Of a stretch of DNA of 64,000 bases, positions 1 through 12,033 are shown piece after piece. The first letter of the stretch is position 1, and each line of letters opens with the position of its first letter. The stretch lies in assembly GCA_032717465.1 (NCBI GenBank), contig CM064669.1, forward strand, positions 42,973,853-43,037,852, written 5' to 3'. This DNA is from Coenobita brevimanus (taxonomy: Eukaryota; Arthropoda; Malacostraca; Decapoda; Coenobitidae). The translations under genes and the position numbers were made by a program. Below the pieces are notes generated by a model that was not told the origin of the DNA, searched no databases, and worked only from the letters and a program-made list of their open reading frames with translations.

Positions 1-54
1 ATATCCTTATGATAATATCCTGAATATCCTGATATGAGGTCGCCAAATTTATGT

Positions 55-819
55 TACGGAACAGAGAAAGATAACGTACACTTTCAGTGAGAATACGAAG
101 AGTCACTACTGTCCCGTAAAGTTCCAGGTTCAAAACAAAAGAGTTAGGTAAAATTACAAGTTAAAGTTTAATGCTTAAATTAACAACAAAACATTCAGAA
201 CTCATAAGGATAATGTAATGGCAAATAAACAGGTTAAATATATGGTTAACTGCAATAGCCTCTATTAACACGAAGTTAGCAAGAGTAAATTTATCTAAGT
301 CAGCCCTGATAAAATGAGATACCAGATAATACTCAGTGAATGCCAGATAAATTATTACAGATACAAACTATTATCAAAAATGACTGACAAAGAACCCTAC
401 ATAAATTACAAACTTCATTTGGCCTACAAATTAAACTTATGATATACAGTACACGAACAAAATGCAACAACGGTTATACTCAAATTACACACAGCTGCTA
501 GATGGTTGGAGATTTCTTGAGCACTCACAATAATAATATCTGTACAGGGGAGGACAGAGATGTGAACAAAGTGAGGAGCAGATCTAAGTGGCAATGATGC
601 AGAGATTAAGCTCATTATATAGGGGCCAGCAGAGCCTGATACAACTTGTAAGAGGGACGCGCAAATGAAGCCATGGGGACAGAGAGCTGAAAATCCCGCA
701 CTGAAACAACAGAAATGACGACTTACTCTACTATAACGGTAGAAGGGGGGGACTGAGGCAGAACACGCTCGTGATCAAACATGCAGCAACGGTGCGTTAA
801 AATTACACAAAGGATGATG
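55..819 (+). repeat. Dispersed repeat X, copy 1
   Basis: About 765 bases that recur, nearly colinear and in the same orientation, at 30180-30939. Both copies begin with ACGGAACAGAGAAAGATAACG and both end in ACACAAAGGATGAT. Shared internal blocks include CCCGTAAAGTTCCAGGTTCAA and CTCGTGATCAAACATGCAGCA. There is no coding frame above 63 codons, no terminal inverted repeat and no obvious A-rich tail. The downstream flank here is a short (TA)n and (GA)n tract at 841-882. The second copy lies between two (TA)n tracts inside an hAT-type element. This is probably a non-autonomous transposable element or part of one; I do not recognise the family. Confidence 0.8.
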
Positions 820-840
820 AAATCATAGGCTATGTAACAA

Positions 841-882
841 TATATATATATATATGGAGAGAGAGAGAGAGAGAGAGAGAGA
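841..882. repeat. (TA)n then (GA)n microsatellite
   Basis: A short TA run at 841-855 is followed directly by a GA run at 857-882, just after the end of repeat X copy 1. Confidence 0.95.
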
Positions 883-884
883 TT

Positions 885-1560
885 TTAAATGAGGGAGACA
901 TATTCCAGGGTCACATCCTTGCAAGGGGTATAATTGACAGTGGGCAAGGCTTATATGAGGTGCGGTGACACATTAGAAGATTCGAAGGGGTATATCAAGA
1001 CTAACCAAGGGATAGGTAGGTTATATTTTCCTGTACACGTTACATATCTGGAGCTGAAGCAGCTTCGAATGGCAGAAGGGGATATTTTCGTGAGGAGGGA
1101 GTGGAAAGGTCACATTCGAAGGGGCTCTCCAGAACTAAGGGTCATTCCGCGTCTGTGGACATATCCACAGAAAGGAACACATCCAGTCAGAATGTGCAAG
1201 CAATGCCAGGCAGCACATGAGGAATGAAATGGACATACCCAAAACTGGGGTTATATCCTGGGAAGAAGTAATTTGCTGGGGCATGTTGAGAGCAGGAGGG
1301 TATACCAGACAGGAGGCATACCCTTGCAAACTTGGGGCAACTTCTGAGGGCGATAGGGGAACGAATGACATGTATTGCCAGAACCGGGAATATATCTAAA
1401 GGTGGAACGCAGGTCCAAGATGGATGGTATAACGAATTAAGGAGCACATTCAGAGAGCATCCGGTATATCTAGATTTTTTTTTTTTTTGGGGGGGCGCAT
1501 ATCCAGAGGGATGTATATTTAGATTAGGGGCAAATCCTATGGAGGGAACATCTAGAGATG
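885..1560 (+). repeat. Degenerate short-period repeat
   Basis: The stretch keeps returning to variants of GGGGYATATCC with AGGGA or GGAAC blocks. Examples are AGACATATTCCAGGG, GGGGTATATCAAG, GGGGATATTTTCG, GGGTTATATCCTGGG and GCGCATATCCAGAGGG. Spacing is uneven, roughly 20-40 bases. Open frames of 60-147 codons on both strands follow from this composition and resemble no protein family I know. I read it as an old, diverged minisatellite. Confidence 0.45.
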
Positions 1561-1943
1561 GGGTAGGGAAGAAGAATGGGATTCTGACCTCACATTCCGT
1601 CTCCTGGCCACAAGGCATCACCGAATGCAATATTATTACCGATTATTTATTTTATTCCTCTTCCAACTACCACTTTATTGAGGGAACCTTTCATGTGGGT
1701 TTGATCTAGCTTGTTTGATCATATTCCCATGGGCTTAGAAGGCTTCCTAGCACCTCTTCTTTACGGATTGTTTTTGCGTATGGCAGGTATGTATAACCTG
1801 TATGTCATTTATTCAAACTACATTGTACAGTTATCCATTCACTATGGGGTATCTTCTAAGATAAATATAATCGACTGGGATATCAGGAAAAAAAAAAACA
1901 TAACCTTACTGATAACACTGAAATATTACTAACACAAGCCATC

Positions 1944-1987
<44 letters not shown>

Positions 1988-2840
1988 ATATATATAGACT
2001 AAGTTAACAGAGAACATGTGACGAGAACTGATTAAAGTGCATTATAGAAACAGAACGTGTAAAATTTCCCATCACGCTGCCCTGGTCGTCCAGCATTACA
2101 GGGAATCTCACAGTCACGTAAACCACTGGACAGATTTAGTAATAAGGATCACTGGTTACTCACAATTTGTTGAAATATTTGTTGCCAAGCTTCGGTACGC
2201 TAAGCTCACCTGAAAGTAAAGGCAAACAAAACAAGAGTTAGGATCTGCTTCCTAATCGCACAATTTTACTCATAAAAATAACATTATGCCAAACAATTTA
2301 GAGCAAAAGTCGTCCGAGTAACTTATTGCTAAGGAAATAACCTGCAAAGTATCAACAACGCACATAAGACCGGTAAAGAATAACACCATATCCCGACCAG
2401 AGACATGAGCTGCAGTACGAAACGGTCATATACGGTGATCAAATAACAGAAAGGTATAACAACTTACAAAAAGAAGCTAACTAAACAATAATAGAATAAC
2501 TAACAAATACCCTAACATATAGGAACAAAACAATGGACAGCTCAGATAACCGCACCCAACTCAACCGTATGCACCATCCCAACCGACTCAAATGTCATTA
2601 GTCTTTGTACTTAAGACCCACAAGTAAACAAAGAAAACCCTACAACATAGCGCCCTGGCCACGAGGATGTCTTACTTATTTTATCCATGCTGCTTCCAGA
2701 CCATCTTATTGTTGGAGACTTTTAACTGGAGGAATTACAAATCGCCTTCACTAACTCCTTCACTACAAGACGTCCTTCTATATTCAGTAAAACCGTCCGA
2801 AAGCAGAAAGATTAGATAAAAATATGACCTTGCACTGAAG
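1561..2840. other. No recognised feature apart from a (GA)n tract
   Basis: A (GA)n microsatellite lies at 1948-1984. The rest is AT-rich sequence with short open frames only. I see no gene, RNA or repeat that I can name. Confidence 0.5.
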
Positions 2841-3249
2841 AGGTTAATAAAGAAAGAAAGAAAAAAAAAAGGCTATACCACACGGTTCATAGCATCGAGA
2901 ACCAAGATTAAAAAAAAAAAGTCCAGGTGACCAAAAAAATTTGTATATTTCAAGAAAAAAGTTGTAAAAAATGAAAACGTGCAATGAATTACAAAACAAC
3001 AACAACAACAACAACAAAAAGCCATACGGATAACAAGTCCACAAGACACAAGTAAACATCGGCCCAAGAACAAAACACAAAAACCTAACAACTAACAAAA
3101 CAAACATAATACCAAGAGAAAACCGGTCATGTAAACTCATAAAACCTGTTAGGGCGATAACCTCATGGCGTGGAGGAGCAGTGAGGTGCCCCGGATAATT
3201 CTGAGGGGGATGTCAGGCGCATTTTCAATTTTGGGGACGCGCTAAATGG
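2841..3249. other. A-rich non-coding stretch
   Basis: The plus strand is A-rich, with several poly-A runs and an (AAC)n run near 2996-3016. The minus-strand frames at 2844-3140 are poly-Phe and poly-Cys products of this composition, not genes. Confidence 0.5.
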
Positions 3250-3960
3250 TCGGGATTAATTTGGGTCCTCCCAAAATTTGATGCTAAAAATTCTCTGACA
3301 GGCCCGTGAGGAGGATGAAGGAAGGACGGGAAGGAGGACTGAAGGAAAGGGAGAGAGGAGAAGGAAAAATGAGTAAAAAGAATGGAGGATGAAGGAGAGG
3401 AGGAGGGTAGGGGGAAATGATGGAAAAGGAGGAGAGGAAAGACGGAGGGATGAATGAAAGGAGCGATGGAAGGAAGGAGGAGGGGAGGGGGAAAGGATGG
3501 GGGTTACGGAAGGGTAGGAGCAAAGAAGAAGGAGGGGAAGAGGTGATGAGGTGAAGTCAAGAAGGAAAAGAGGGGTGAGAGGAAGAAGGGAAGTGAAGAG
3601 GGGAGAAGGTGATGACTGTATGAGGGTGAAGGGGGAGGACAAGAGGTAGAAGGGGGGAGGGGAGGGGAGAGAAGAAAATGGAGGGAATGAGCTGAGGTGC
3701 AGTTGGGATGGGGTGCTAAAGAGGAGAGATGAATGTATGGATGAAGGAAAGGGAGGTGGAGGAAATAAGGTAAAAAGGGAAGAATGGTGGAGAGGCGAAG
3801 TTACTGATGTTGCAGCTGCTGTTACTGGAGGGAGACAGTGGTGGCATGGGGACCTGCATGGGTTGCCGGTGGTCTGTTAGAAAAAGAAAAGAAGATGAAG
3901 AATAAAAGAAGAAAATGAAGAAGAAGAAGACGAAGAGGAAGAAAATGAAGGGGAAGAAGA
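3250..3960 (+). repeat. Purine-rich low-complexity tract
   Basis: The plus strand is dominated by GGAAGGA, GGAGGAGG and GAAGAAG words for about 700 bases, leading into a pure (GGA)n run. The minus-strand frames at 3256-3642 and 3716-4231 are Ser/Pro/Leu-rich and arise because the pyrimidine strand contains few stop codons. There is no regular unit. Confidence 0.7.
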
Positions 3961-3963
3961 AAA

Positions 3964-4057
3964 GGAGGAGGAGGAGGAGGAGGAGGAGGAGGAGGAGAAG
4001 GAGGAGGAGGAGGAGGAGGAGGAGGAGGAGGAGAAGGAGGAGGAGGAGGAGGAGGAG

Positions 4058-4110
<53 letters not shown>
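3964..4110 (+). repeat. (GGA)n-(GA)n compound microsatellite
   Basis: Nearly perfect GGA repeats, with two GAA interruptions, run to about 4062 and pass into a pure GA tract ending at 4110. Confidence 0.97.
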
Positions 4111-4115
<5 letters not shown>

Positions 4116-4319
4116 GAGGGGAGGATGAAAAAAAAATTAATGGAAGTAGAAAAGAAATACAAGAAAACAAAAGAGAAGCGTATGGGAGGTAGGACTGTTG
4201 TATACGTGACCGGCCTGGAAGTTACACCCAAAACATATCATATAATCTTGTCCCAACCCTGATTGTTTTCCTCGTCATTTGAGCCGGAGTGTGGCTCGGC
4301 CTGTCCCCGTCTCCTTCAT

Positions 4320-5070
4320 GCCTACAGTATAACCTCTTCCTGAGCTGAATAAAATCGTGTGGAAGATGCCATAACAATGTAACTCGAGGAAACTTACGAG
4401 AGATTGCTTTCAGATTTGACCTCAATTTACCAAACTCGTTTGGAGGGAGCAAGAAATGATGTTAACTTCTTCAGTCGTTCCTAAGCTGAATAATATCATC
4501 TGGAGGATGGAAAAGTACTACTTAACTTACGGAAAATATTACCAGAACTTGCTTTCAGATTTAAAAACGCCTTCAATCTCAAATATCTTTCAGAGCTGAA
4601 TACGATTTTATGAAGGAAGCAAGAAGATAAACTAACTAATGGATATAAACTAACCTGAGAGAATGAAAACGATAAATGAATTTATGGATACAAAATGGCG
4701 AGGTGGAAACAAGAACATAAATTAACCCAGGCGGGAAAAGCCATCTGTAAGAAGCAAAAACTAACGCGTGGAAACTGTCAGCAGAGTTCGATTTGATGAC
4801 ACCTTCATAATGAGCCTCCTCGAAAGTAAACAAAATCGTTAGGGGAAGAAATACTGAATGAAATCGTCTGGGTGAAGTATGAATACAACTAAACTTCCAC
4901 TGTATGATTCTTCCTCTAAGAGGAATGAAACGCCTTAAGGAAGCAAGACTAATGCCATTCCTTAACTATCAGCGGTCTTCCTTATACTGAGTAAAATAAT
5001 CTGGTGGTGGTGAGAATAAAATATAAAAGCTGTCACTGTATTGAAACAGTTACTGTATAGCGGCGGCGGT
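4320..5070 (+). repeat. R1 degenerate repeat cluster
   Basis: At least six diverged copies of a motif near GAGCTGAATAAAATCGTCTGG occur here (about 4342, 4478, 4589, 4821, 4856 and 4986). Most are followed by a GGAAGC or GGAAG word and preceded by a CCTTC or CCTAA word. Spacing is about 30-220 bases. The same motif recurs on either strand in clusters across the window (28.2, 33.7, 40.5-42.0, 55.3 and 60-62 kb). There is no coding potential. I do not recognise this repeat. Confidence 0.7.
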
Positions 5071-5189
5071 TTATAACCTCTTTTATGGCAGATCTCATCT
5101 AAGCTAAGATCCTCTTTATATAATTAAAAAATAACAGTAATGTTTAATCTGATGACGGCGATAACGTCATGTGGGAAGAGCAACTGAAA

Positions 5190-5635
5190 GCCAATGACGA
5201 CCGTGGCGGCGGCGGGGGTGATGGTGGTGGTGCTGACGATGACGACGATGATGGTGGTGGTGGTGGTGATGCTGACGATGACGACGACGATGGTGGTGGT
5301 GGTGGTGATGGTGCTGACGACGACAACGACGACGACGACGGTGGTGGTGGTGGAGCTGACGACGACAACGACGACGACGACGATGGTGGTGGTGGTGGTG
5401 GTGGTTGTGGTGGCACGACAACGACGACGACGATCGTGGAGGTGGTGGTGGTGCTGACGACGACGACGACGACGACGATGATGGTGGTGGTGGTGTTGAC
5501 GACGACGACGGTGGTGGTGGTGGTGGAACTGACGACGACAACGATGATGATGGTGGTGGTGGTGGTGGAGGAATTGACGACAACGACGACGACGATGATG
5601 GTGGTGGTGGTGGTGGTGGTGGTGGTGATGATGGT
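5190..5635 (+). repeat. Cryptic (GGT)n/(GAC)n trinucleotide tract
   Basis: Blocks of GGT alternate with blocks of GAC and GAT, separated by GCTGAC or similar words. All frames stay open because neither triplet produces stops in any phase, so long frames appear on both strands (Asp/Gly, Thr/Val, His/Arg, Ser/Pro). They are composition artefacts rather than genes. Confidence 0.95.
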
Positions 5636-5639
5636 CATA

Positions 5640-6680
5640 CATCCACACATGAAATTAATTCCGACTGCATTGATAAGGAGGCAAACTGGCGTTGTGTTAC
5701 TGGTCTGCAAAATATTTCTTGCATTTGATACTTATTTCAACAGAAAAAATACAAAATTAATTGATAAAAGCCAATTATGTCGTTAAGTATACTTATTACT
5801 GAACAAAATACAATTTCACTGCTCATGAATGTCGATGTCAGCAGTGGACACATCAAGAGCTGGTGCTCCATGGTATACTGAGTGGTGGCTCCACCTTGTG
5901 CAAGTCTTTAATTTCTTTGGGGACAATGAAAACGCAGGAGAAAGAAACCACAGTTGCAGTTAAAATATCACCGGTGTCAGGCCTGATAATATACTCCCTC
6001 CTCAATCATAGCCGGGTAGATTAATGCCGCTTCAACAATCTGCTCTACACTGGTTGTGTAAGTGATTAATGGTTAAAGAAAAGCCTAGGACATTAGGCGT
6101 GTTCAGAGTTTGTTTCAAAGTAAATAATGCACAGAACACAGGCACTGGAAACACAGGATGGTACATGCATTGCACCCCTTCGACATTCCTCTGTATGTAG
6201 AGGGGACGGCTTAGAATGCTGATGTGAGGGGCGCAGACAATTTGGCTGCTTCATGAAATTACTGATCATCTACCTCCCCTACAGGCAAGAAGGAATGTTG
6301 CCTCCCTTGCATTATTTTACAGATTTTTTTATGGCAAACACTCAGATGAAGTTACGTCCATTCTGCCACCTCTTCATGCCTTCCCTCCTGCTACACGGGG
6401 ATCTGGTAGCGCTCATGACTGGAATGTCACACTGCCATACTGCAGAAATTCTACCTATCAGAATTCTTTTATTCCTTGAACTGCATCTCTCTAGAACTCG
6501 CTTCCCCGTAGTTGTTTCCCCCCAAACTTACACCTACAGCTGTTCTAGTCCAACTGGTACAGATATTTTATGAATGAAGGATGCCAGTAATCTGGTGTAC
6601 GGATTTTTTTTTTAATTCATTTGTTTTTCCTTCCTGTGTTCAGTTATTAAAAAAAAGAAAAAGCATGCAATTAGTGGCTC
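5640..6680. other. No recognised feature
   Basis: Unique-looking sequence with no long frame. The largest, 6253-6573 (+, 106 codons), matches no family I know and has no splice-site or domain support. A short A-rich run lies near 6647-6662. Confidence 0.45.
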
Positions 6681-6681
6681 A

Positions 6682-6682
<1 letters not shown>

Positions 6683-6747
<65 letters not shown>
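6683..6747. repeat. (CA)n microsatellite
   Basis: Perfect AC dinucleotide run. Confidence 0.99.
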
Positions 6748-6749
<2 letters not shown>

Positions 6750-6784
6750 ACTAGAAAGCTATCTATCTATCTATCTACTGCTAG

Positions 6785-7628
6785 ATGCCTTAATCCCGTA
6801 CAGGGTGGTCACAAACAAATCGCCTCCACGTCGCTCTGTCCCCCGCCATTTCACTGCCCTGCTCCCACCTCACACACCCCTCTCTCATATACCTCTCCAA
6901 CCCATCCCTCCATCTGATCCTTGGCCTCCCCCTCCCCCTCCCCCCTCCACCTCACTCACATACACTCCTCGTCAGTCTCTCACTCTACATCCTCTCCACA
7001 TGGCCAAGTCACCTCAATGTGTTTCTCTTAACGCTTCCTATCACATCCACGTCCACACACAACGCTCCTTCACATCGTCATTTGTCAATGTGTCTCTCCA
7101 TGTGACTCCACATGCTCCTCTCTAATAACTCATTTCCACAGCTCTCACTCTTGACTTGTGTCCCTCCAACAACGTCTAAGCTTCACTTCCATACGTTACA
7201 GTTGGTATCACATTACTGTCATGTAGTAACTTTTTCAATTCCATGCTCACTTCCCTGCTTTTTATCATTGCTTTCAAGGACCCAGCAACCTTTCTTCCTT
7301 GCTGTACCCTTTCAAGCACTTCACCCTCCAAACTTCCATCCTTACTCATCACACTACCCAAGTACTTAAACGTACTCATATTTTCCATTTCCTCCTTATC
7401 CAGCCTCATTGTATTTTCACTGACTTCACTTCTCTCGAAAACCATAACTTTACTCTTCCTTACATTCACCTTTAGATTCCGTTTCTTACTCTCGCAAACT
7501 CATCCACCTAGCCTTGCAGCTCCCCTCTGTTTTCACATAACAACACAGTAGCATCTGCAAACAACAGTACAGGGAGTTTCCCAACACTGCCCTCTCTCTT
7601 TAGAGCCACTCCAACATCCACTGCCCTA
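6785..7628 (-). pseudogene. LINE A reverse transcriptase, C-terminal part
   Basis: This continues the preceding entry in a shifted frame. Motif C reads LLFADATVLL at 7550-7561, so the second catalytic aspartate of FADD is alanine in this copy. The thumb follows (7469-7176), with KSKVMVFERSEV and FKYLGSVMSKDG, then the usual QQGRKVAGSLKAMIKSREVS and a TVTYGSEA end. The segment beyond 7175 is broken by stops but matches LINE A copy 2 at 59346-59558 (MSY.RGACGV, LTN..V.ERC). The changed active site plus the frameshifts make it non-functional. Confidence 0.88.
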
Positions 7629-8640
7629 CCTTGTATCTTTTATAATCCCATCCATGTACAGACTGAACAACCATGGAGACATGACACATCCCTGTTTCAA
7701 CCCAACCTTCAAATAGAAAAATTCACTCAGTTCACTATCCACATGCACTGCAGCCTTGGCACCCTCATACATACTTTTCACAGCATTCAACAACTTCCCA
7801 TCTACTCCATATATTCTTAATGCCTTCCATAATCCTTGTCTATCCACCCTGTCATATGCTTTCTCCACATCCATGAAGGCTGTATACAATTTCTTTCCCT
7901 TCTCTAGAAACTTTTCCACTAAAGATCTAAGAATGAATATCTGATCTACACAACCTTTTTCCTTCCTAAAACCTCCCTGTTCTTCTCCAACTAACTCCTC
8001 TGTTATATCCCTAACTCTGTCAATAAGTATCCTGCCAAATACTTTTCCTATTACACTAAGAAGACAAATGCCCCTACGATTACCACACACTTCTTTTTCC
8101 CCTTTCCCTTTGTACAAGGGAATAATTATACCTGACTTCCAATCCTCCGGGACTCTACCTTCCTCCCAGGCCAACCTGCACATCTCCCACATCCATTCTA
8201 CTACTATCTCTCCCCCATGCTTCAGCATTTCATCACACACTCCATCATTTTCTGGGGCTTTCCCCATTTTAACTTTCTTCATTGCTTCCACAACTTCCAT
8301 CCTACTGATTTCTTCCTGTCTTCTTACCTTCCTCCTTCTCCCAGCCATTCCCCAGCCACTTGTACTTGCATTACTTTCATTCTTTATGTTCAACAATTCC
8401 TTTACGTGTTCTCTCCATCTGCTCACTTATTCTCCCTTCTCCACTGGTAATCTACCATTTTTATCTTTCACTCCTCTACTAACTTCACTGCCACCCTGTC
8501 TAATTCTTTTTACCTCTTTCCAGAACATTTTCTTACAGTCCCTCCACTTTGCACTTAAATTCCTTCCAAATTCTTCATCCACTCTCCTCTTACTAATCTT
8601 TTCATCTCTCTCTTCCTTTCAACATATAACACTCTCTTCT
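7629..8640 (-). pseudogene. LINE A reverse transcriptase, N-terminal part
   Basis: This would copy element RNA into DNA at a nicked target. The frame 8426-7626 carries the finger motif MGKAPENDGVCDEML (about residues 53-68), IIIPLYKGKGEKE, a LLSVIGKVFGRIL block, EEQGGFRKEKGCVDQ, motif A as FMDVEKAYDRVDR and motif B as GLKQGCVMSPWLFSLYMDG. The methionine at 8426 is internal: homologous linker sequence continues upstream to about 8640 in other frames, so it is not a true start. The frame ends just after IIKDTR at an apparent one-base frameshift near 7628. One more base-step reading continues directly into the catalytic region. Confidence 0.9.
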
Positions 8641-8845
8641 GTCTCTCAACTTCTTCCACGCCAAGGATGACAGGTATCTGTGAGTGAGTCTGAAGGCGGG
8701 AGGAGGCGTGGCAGGCCAAGAAGATGGTGTATCGATATGGTAAATTAGTATGTGGATAAGCGAGCTATGGAGCTGAGGTAAGTGAACTGACGGGAGTGAG
8801 TGAGTTGTTGGACTGACCTTATCTGGTAGGTAATGTGCATCACTC

Positions 8846-8848
<3 letters not shown>

Positions 8849-8876
<28 letters not shown>
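8849..8876. repeat. Poly-A run
   Basis: A 28-base A homopolymer about 180 bases upstream of the LINE A truncation point. It could be the tail of an old retroposed fragment, but I see no matching body or target duplication. Confidence 0.9.
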
Positions 8877-8879
8877 TCG

Positions 8880-9370
8880 ATCATCATGCCTGTGCGGTTA
8901 CGTCAGGATTCCAGGAGCTTGGATGGCAAATGAACTGGCGTGTGACCCATTTCATTAATGATGCTGTCTTATTCCTTTTTCTTGATCTGCTGACCCTTCC
9001 TCTACCCACTCTCAGAGGCAAAGAGAAGTTGGAATGATGATGACGAAGCGACACTGACGTGATGGCGGCCGGTAAGAAAAAAAAAAAAAGTCAAGAACAC
9101 ACGTGACTGGTTAATACATGAAAAGTTGACTGTGATTAGTCACCAGTCATGTCTGCACTGTTCTGTGCTCTGTCACTGGCCTGTGGCCACAGAGTCAAGC
9201 TCCATCACTTAATGTAGTGAGTACTTTTTTGCTTATTTTAAAATATACTGAAATGAAGTATTTGCAAACCATACCAGAGGAAATGTACAAACAGTAAAGC
9301 AAATATGTACTTTTTAAAAAGTCGGTACCCACAAAGTTACTTGACTACAGTATTTAAGGAAATTTACTTC
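8880..9370. other. No recognised feature
   Basis: Mixed sequence with a 13-A run near 9076. I recognise no gene or repeat unit. The tandem array that follows starts gradually near 9370. Confidence 0.45.
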
Positions 9371-10085
9371 AATACATTACATCTCTGGTCACAGGCAATA
9401 TTTGCACAATGACAGGCAACATTTTTCCGTCACAGACAATATTTTTAAGTTATTCTCTTACATCACAGCCAATACTGTTTCATGATTTACGTCATAAGTA
9501 ATACTTTTTGCCACAGACAGTATTTTTTCATCACAGACAATATTTGACATCACAAGCAATATTTTCAGGCCACAAGGCAATATTTTCACATCACAATACA
9601 ATATTTAGGAGTCACAGGGAATATTTTTACGTCACAAGTGAACATTGAGACGTAACAGGCAATATCTTTGTCACAGAAATATTTAGATGTCACACACAAT
9701 ATCTCAGCTTCACAAATGAATTTTTAGACATGGGAAATATTTTTGGCACGGGGAAATATTTAGACGTCACAGAGATATTTACGCCACAATGCAGTATTTA
9801 GACGTCACAGGCAATATCTTTACGTCATAAGACAATATTTGGACGTCACAGGGAATAAACGGTAATACAGGTACTCGTATTTAGACGTCACAGGCTTTAT
9901 GTCATAAGGCAATATTTGACATCCTAGGCTATGCCTTCACGCCACACGCAATGTGTTTATGTCACAATGCAATATTGAGGCGTCACAGGCAAAATGTTTA
10001 CGTCGCAGAGCAATATTTAGACGTTATAGGCAATATTTAGACATCACAAGGCAACAGCTTGACGTCACAGAGAATATTTTTACGG
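9370..10085 (+). repeat. Degenerate ACGTCA-rich minisatellite
   Basis: About 700 bases of diverged units near TTTAGACGTCACAGGCAATA, spaced about 20-25 bases. Variants read TACGTCACAAGGCAATATT and CATCACAGACAATATTT. The core GTCACAGGCAATATT is recognisable in roughly thirty places, and ACGTCA occurs at least eight times, mostly in the right half (9610-10070). There is no open frame of note apart from a short one overlapping the right edge. Confidence 0.85.
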
Positions 10086-11590
10086 TGCAAAGGCGGTGAT
10101 CTATTCTTGCCGCAGCCACTCGCACGTCATGGACACGAACAAAGGGATAAAGGAACGAATGTATCAAGACGAAAATAATTGGAATTCTTGCTAGAGCGGC
10201 TAACGAGCTCTCTGGAAACATTCCAACTTCCGAGAATGGAGGCAGACTCAAAATATCCCATCACGTAACTGAAACCAATTATCCGTTAAAAATCATATAT
10301 AAATAAAATGTCCATTGTTCAGACATGAGCTCTTGAAATATTAACACAAACGCCACTCATCAGCGACCAAATTTGCTTCCCCTAATTCCTTCATCGCGAG
10401 TCACCAATACAGAACACAGCTGCTCCCCAAAAATTATATACAGATATATTTGTCCATTATTTTACCAGGAGTTCCTCAAAGAATAACTTACAGATCTCTA
10501 AATCGCGACCAAATTAGTTCTTGAACACTTTCATCATGCTGTCATTATCATTCTTATTTTTTGCCATGCTCGATGAACTATTATTTGCTACTGGAGGTTT
10601 TACTGACACTCTGAAATGAATTTGCTGATATGTGAGGGTTGTTGGATGGAGTTGTGTGACGAGGGATCAAACTTTGCAGTTCTGGGGGGACAGTCACACA
10701 AACTTCCACACACGCCAAAAATCCCCCAGCATTTGTGAGGCGTTATGATCTACTTTCTCAACATGTTCAAAACCCCTTTTTTCTGTCACGGCACAGCTGG
10801 GTATTTTCTTGGCAAGATTAGGCGATTTTGTTCTGGAAAGGGAAATCCTAACAGCGAAAAGATTTATTGTTATTCAATTTCTGCAATACGTAAGGGCTTG
10901 TATTGTCATCACCACCATCCTCACCCCCACCATCATCAGTCTCATTATCAGCCTCAGCAGGTCCACCACACGATAAAGATATGTTCTGTTGTCTTCGTTT
11001 TGTCCAGCCGATTGCAGTCCACCAGATTTATGGATACTGGCCCATCATTTGGTTCTCTATCCGCATCGTTCTCTCACTCCATCTCTGGGCCACCACAATC
11101 CCTCATTTACTCATCAAGGATCTTCTAGAGCTGTACAGTCGAAATCGAAAGTCGTGTCGTCTCCAACACTGCATTTTGCATGGTATACGAAAATCAGTGA
11201 GGTGAACCCGCAGTAGCTGCCACTGATGACACAGATTTGTGGTCAAATAAAGGACCTAAATGAGTTGCTGTGGATTCAACGACTTATTTTCAAAGCCCGC
11301 GGAGAGAAGACCTGAAGAGATAACGAAACTTTTGATGCCGACTGTACATCCAGCCCTATCCACTCATGCGGTAACAACTCCATCCTTCACTTTTCCACCC
11401 GCTTCTTACAGCGTCCATCACAACAGTCACTAACAATCACGGGACGATGCTTTAATGCAGCTATATTTTTATCTGTCTCTCATTTCTCCTTGGGACAAAG
11501 GAAACCATGTTATTTTCAATGCCTCCCAAACCCAATTCTTCCATCTCTCAACTCGGCACAGTCTTCCACGTGACTATCTCTTGACTTGCA
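10086..11590. other. No recognised feature
   Basis: Unique-looking sequence. Overlapping frames at 10745-11216 (+) reach 127 codons but include a (CAC/CAT)n-coded His run, show no domain, and disagree on which frame is favoured. I do not call a gene. Confidence 0.45.
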
Positions 11591-11929
11591 GCAACTCCTT
11601 ACTCATTCCTTTATAGGAGGAGGCGAGAAGGAGGGAAGATAAGACAGAGAGAGGGAAAGGGAAACTTGGAGAGAAAGGAAAGAGAGAAAACGAAGAACAG
11701 GGGAGAGGATAAAACAGAAAGAGATAGGATGGAAAGGAATGGGTGGACAGAAAGAAAAGAAAAACTTAAAACAAAGGAAGGAACAGGGGGAGTGACGGAA
11801 AAGAAAGTGAATGAGATGACGGGGAAGCAAGGATGACTAATGCAGTGAACTATAATGTGGATGTGAACGAAGGACAACACACGTTTTAGCACCTTCCCTT
11901 GGCCACACCTGTATACAGCTACCTAACCT

Positions 11930-12033
<104 letters not shown>

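Larger units (their letters stand above)
6761..8668 (-). mobile_element. LINE A copy 1, 5'-truncated non-LTR retrotransposon
   Basis: The minus strand reads, in order, a pre-RT linker (about 8640-8430), reverse-transcriptase fingers and palm (8426-7626), a mutated catalytic box (7550-7561), the thumb (7469-7176) and a C-terminal segment (to about 6790). It ends in an ATCT microsatellite tail at 6761-6776. The same 3' end, starting with the word CTTAATCCCGT, recurs at 59.2 and 63.4 kb, which defines the family. No endonuclease domain is present, so the copy is truncated at its 5' end. Motifs such as YKGKG, FMDVEKAYDRVDR and GLKQGCVMSPW place it among APE-type non-LTR elements with RTE-like RTs. 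The clade assignment is uncertain. Confidence 0.9.

Noticed and set aside
934..1709. Overlapping frames of 60-147 codons on both strands
   Set aside because: They coincide with a degenerate short-period repeat and match no protein family known to me.
3256..4262. Ser/Pro/Leu-rich and Arg/Glu-rich frames
   Set aside because: Products of the purine-rich tract and the (GGA)n-(GA)n microsatellite.
5124..5786. Long open frames on both strands (up to 205 codons)
   Set aside because: All arise from GGT/GAC triplets that cannot form stops; several frames are open at once, which is the mark of simple sequence rather than selection.
9370..10085. ACGTCA array considered as a promoter or enhancer
   Set aside because: There is no gene, TATA or initiator context nearby, and the words are part of a decaying tandem unit, so regulation is not supported.
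10745..11216. Possible small plus-strand gene (127, 100 and 75 codon overlapping frames)
   Set aside because: Three frames compete, one contains a His-run from a CAC/CAT repeat, and no domain, signal peptide or conserved motif is visible.
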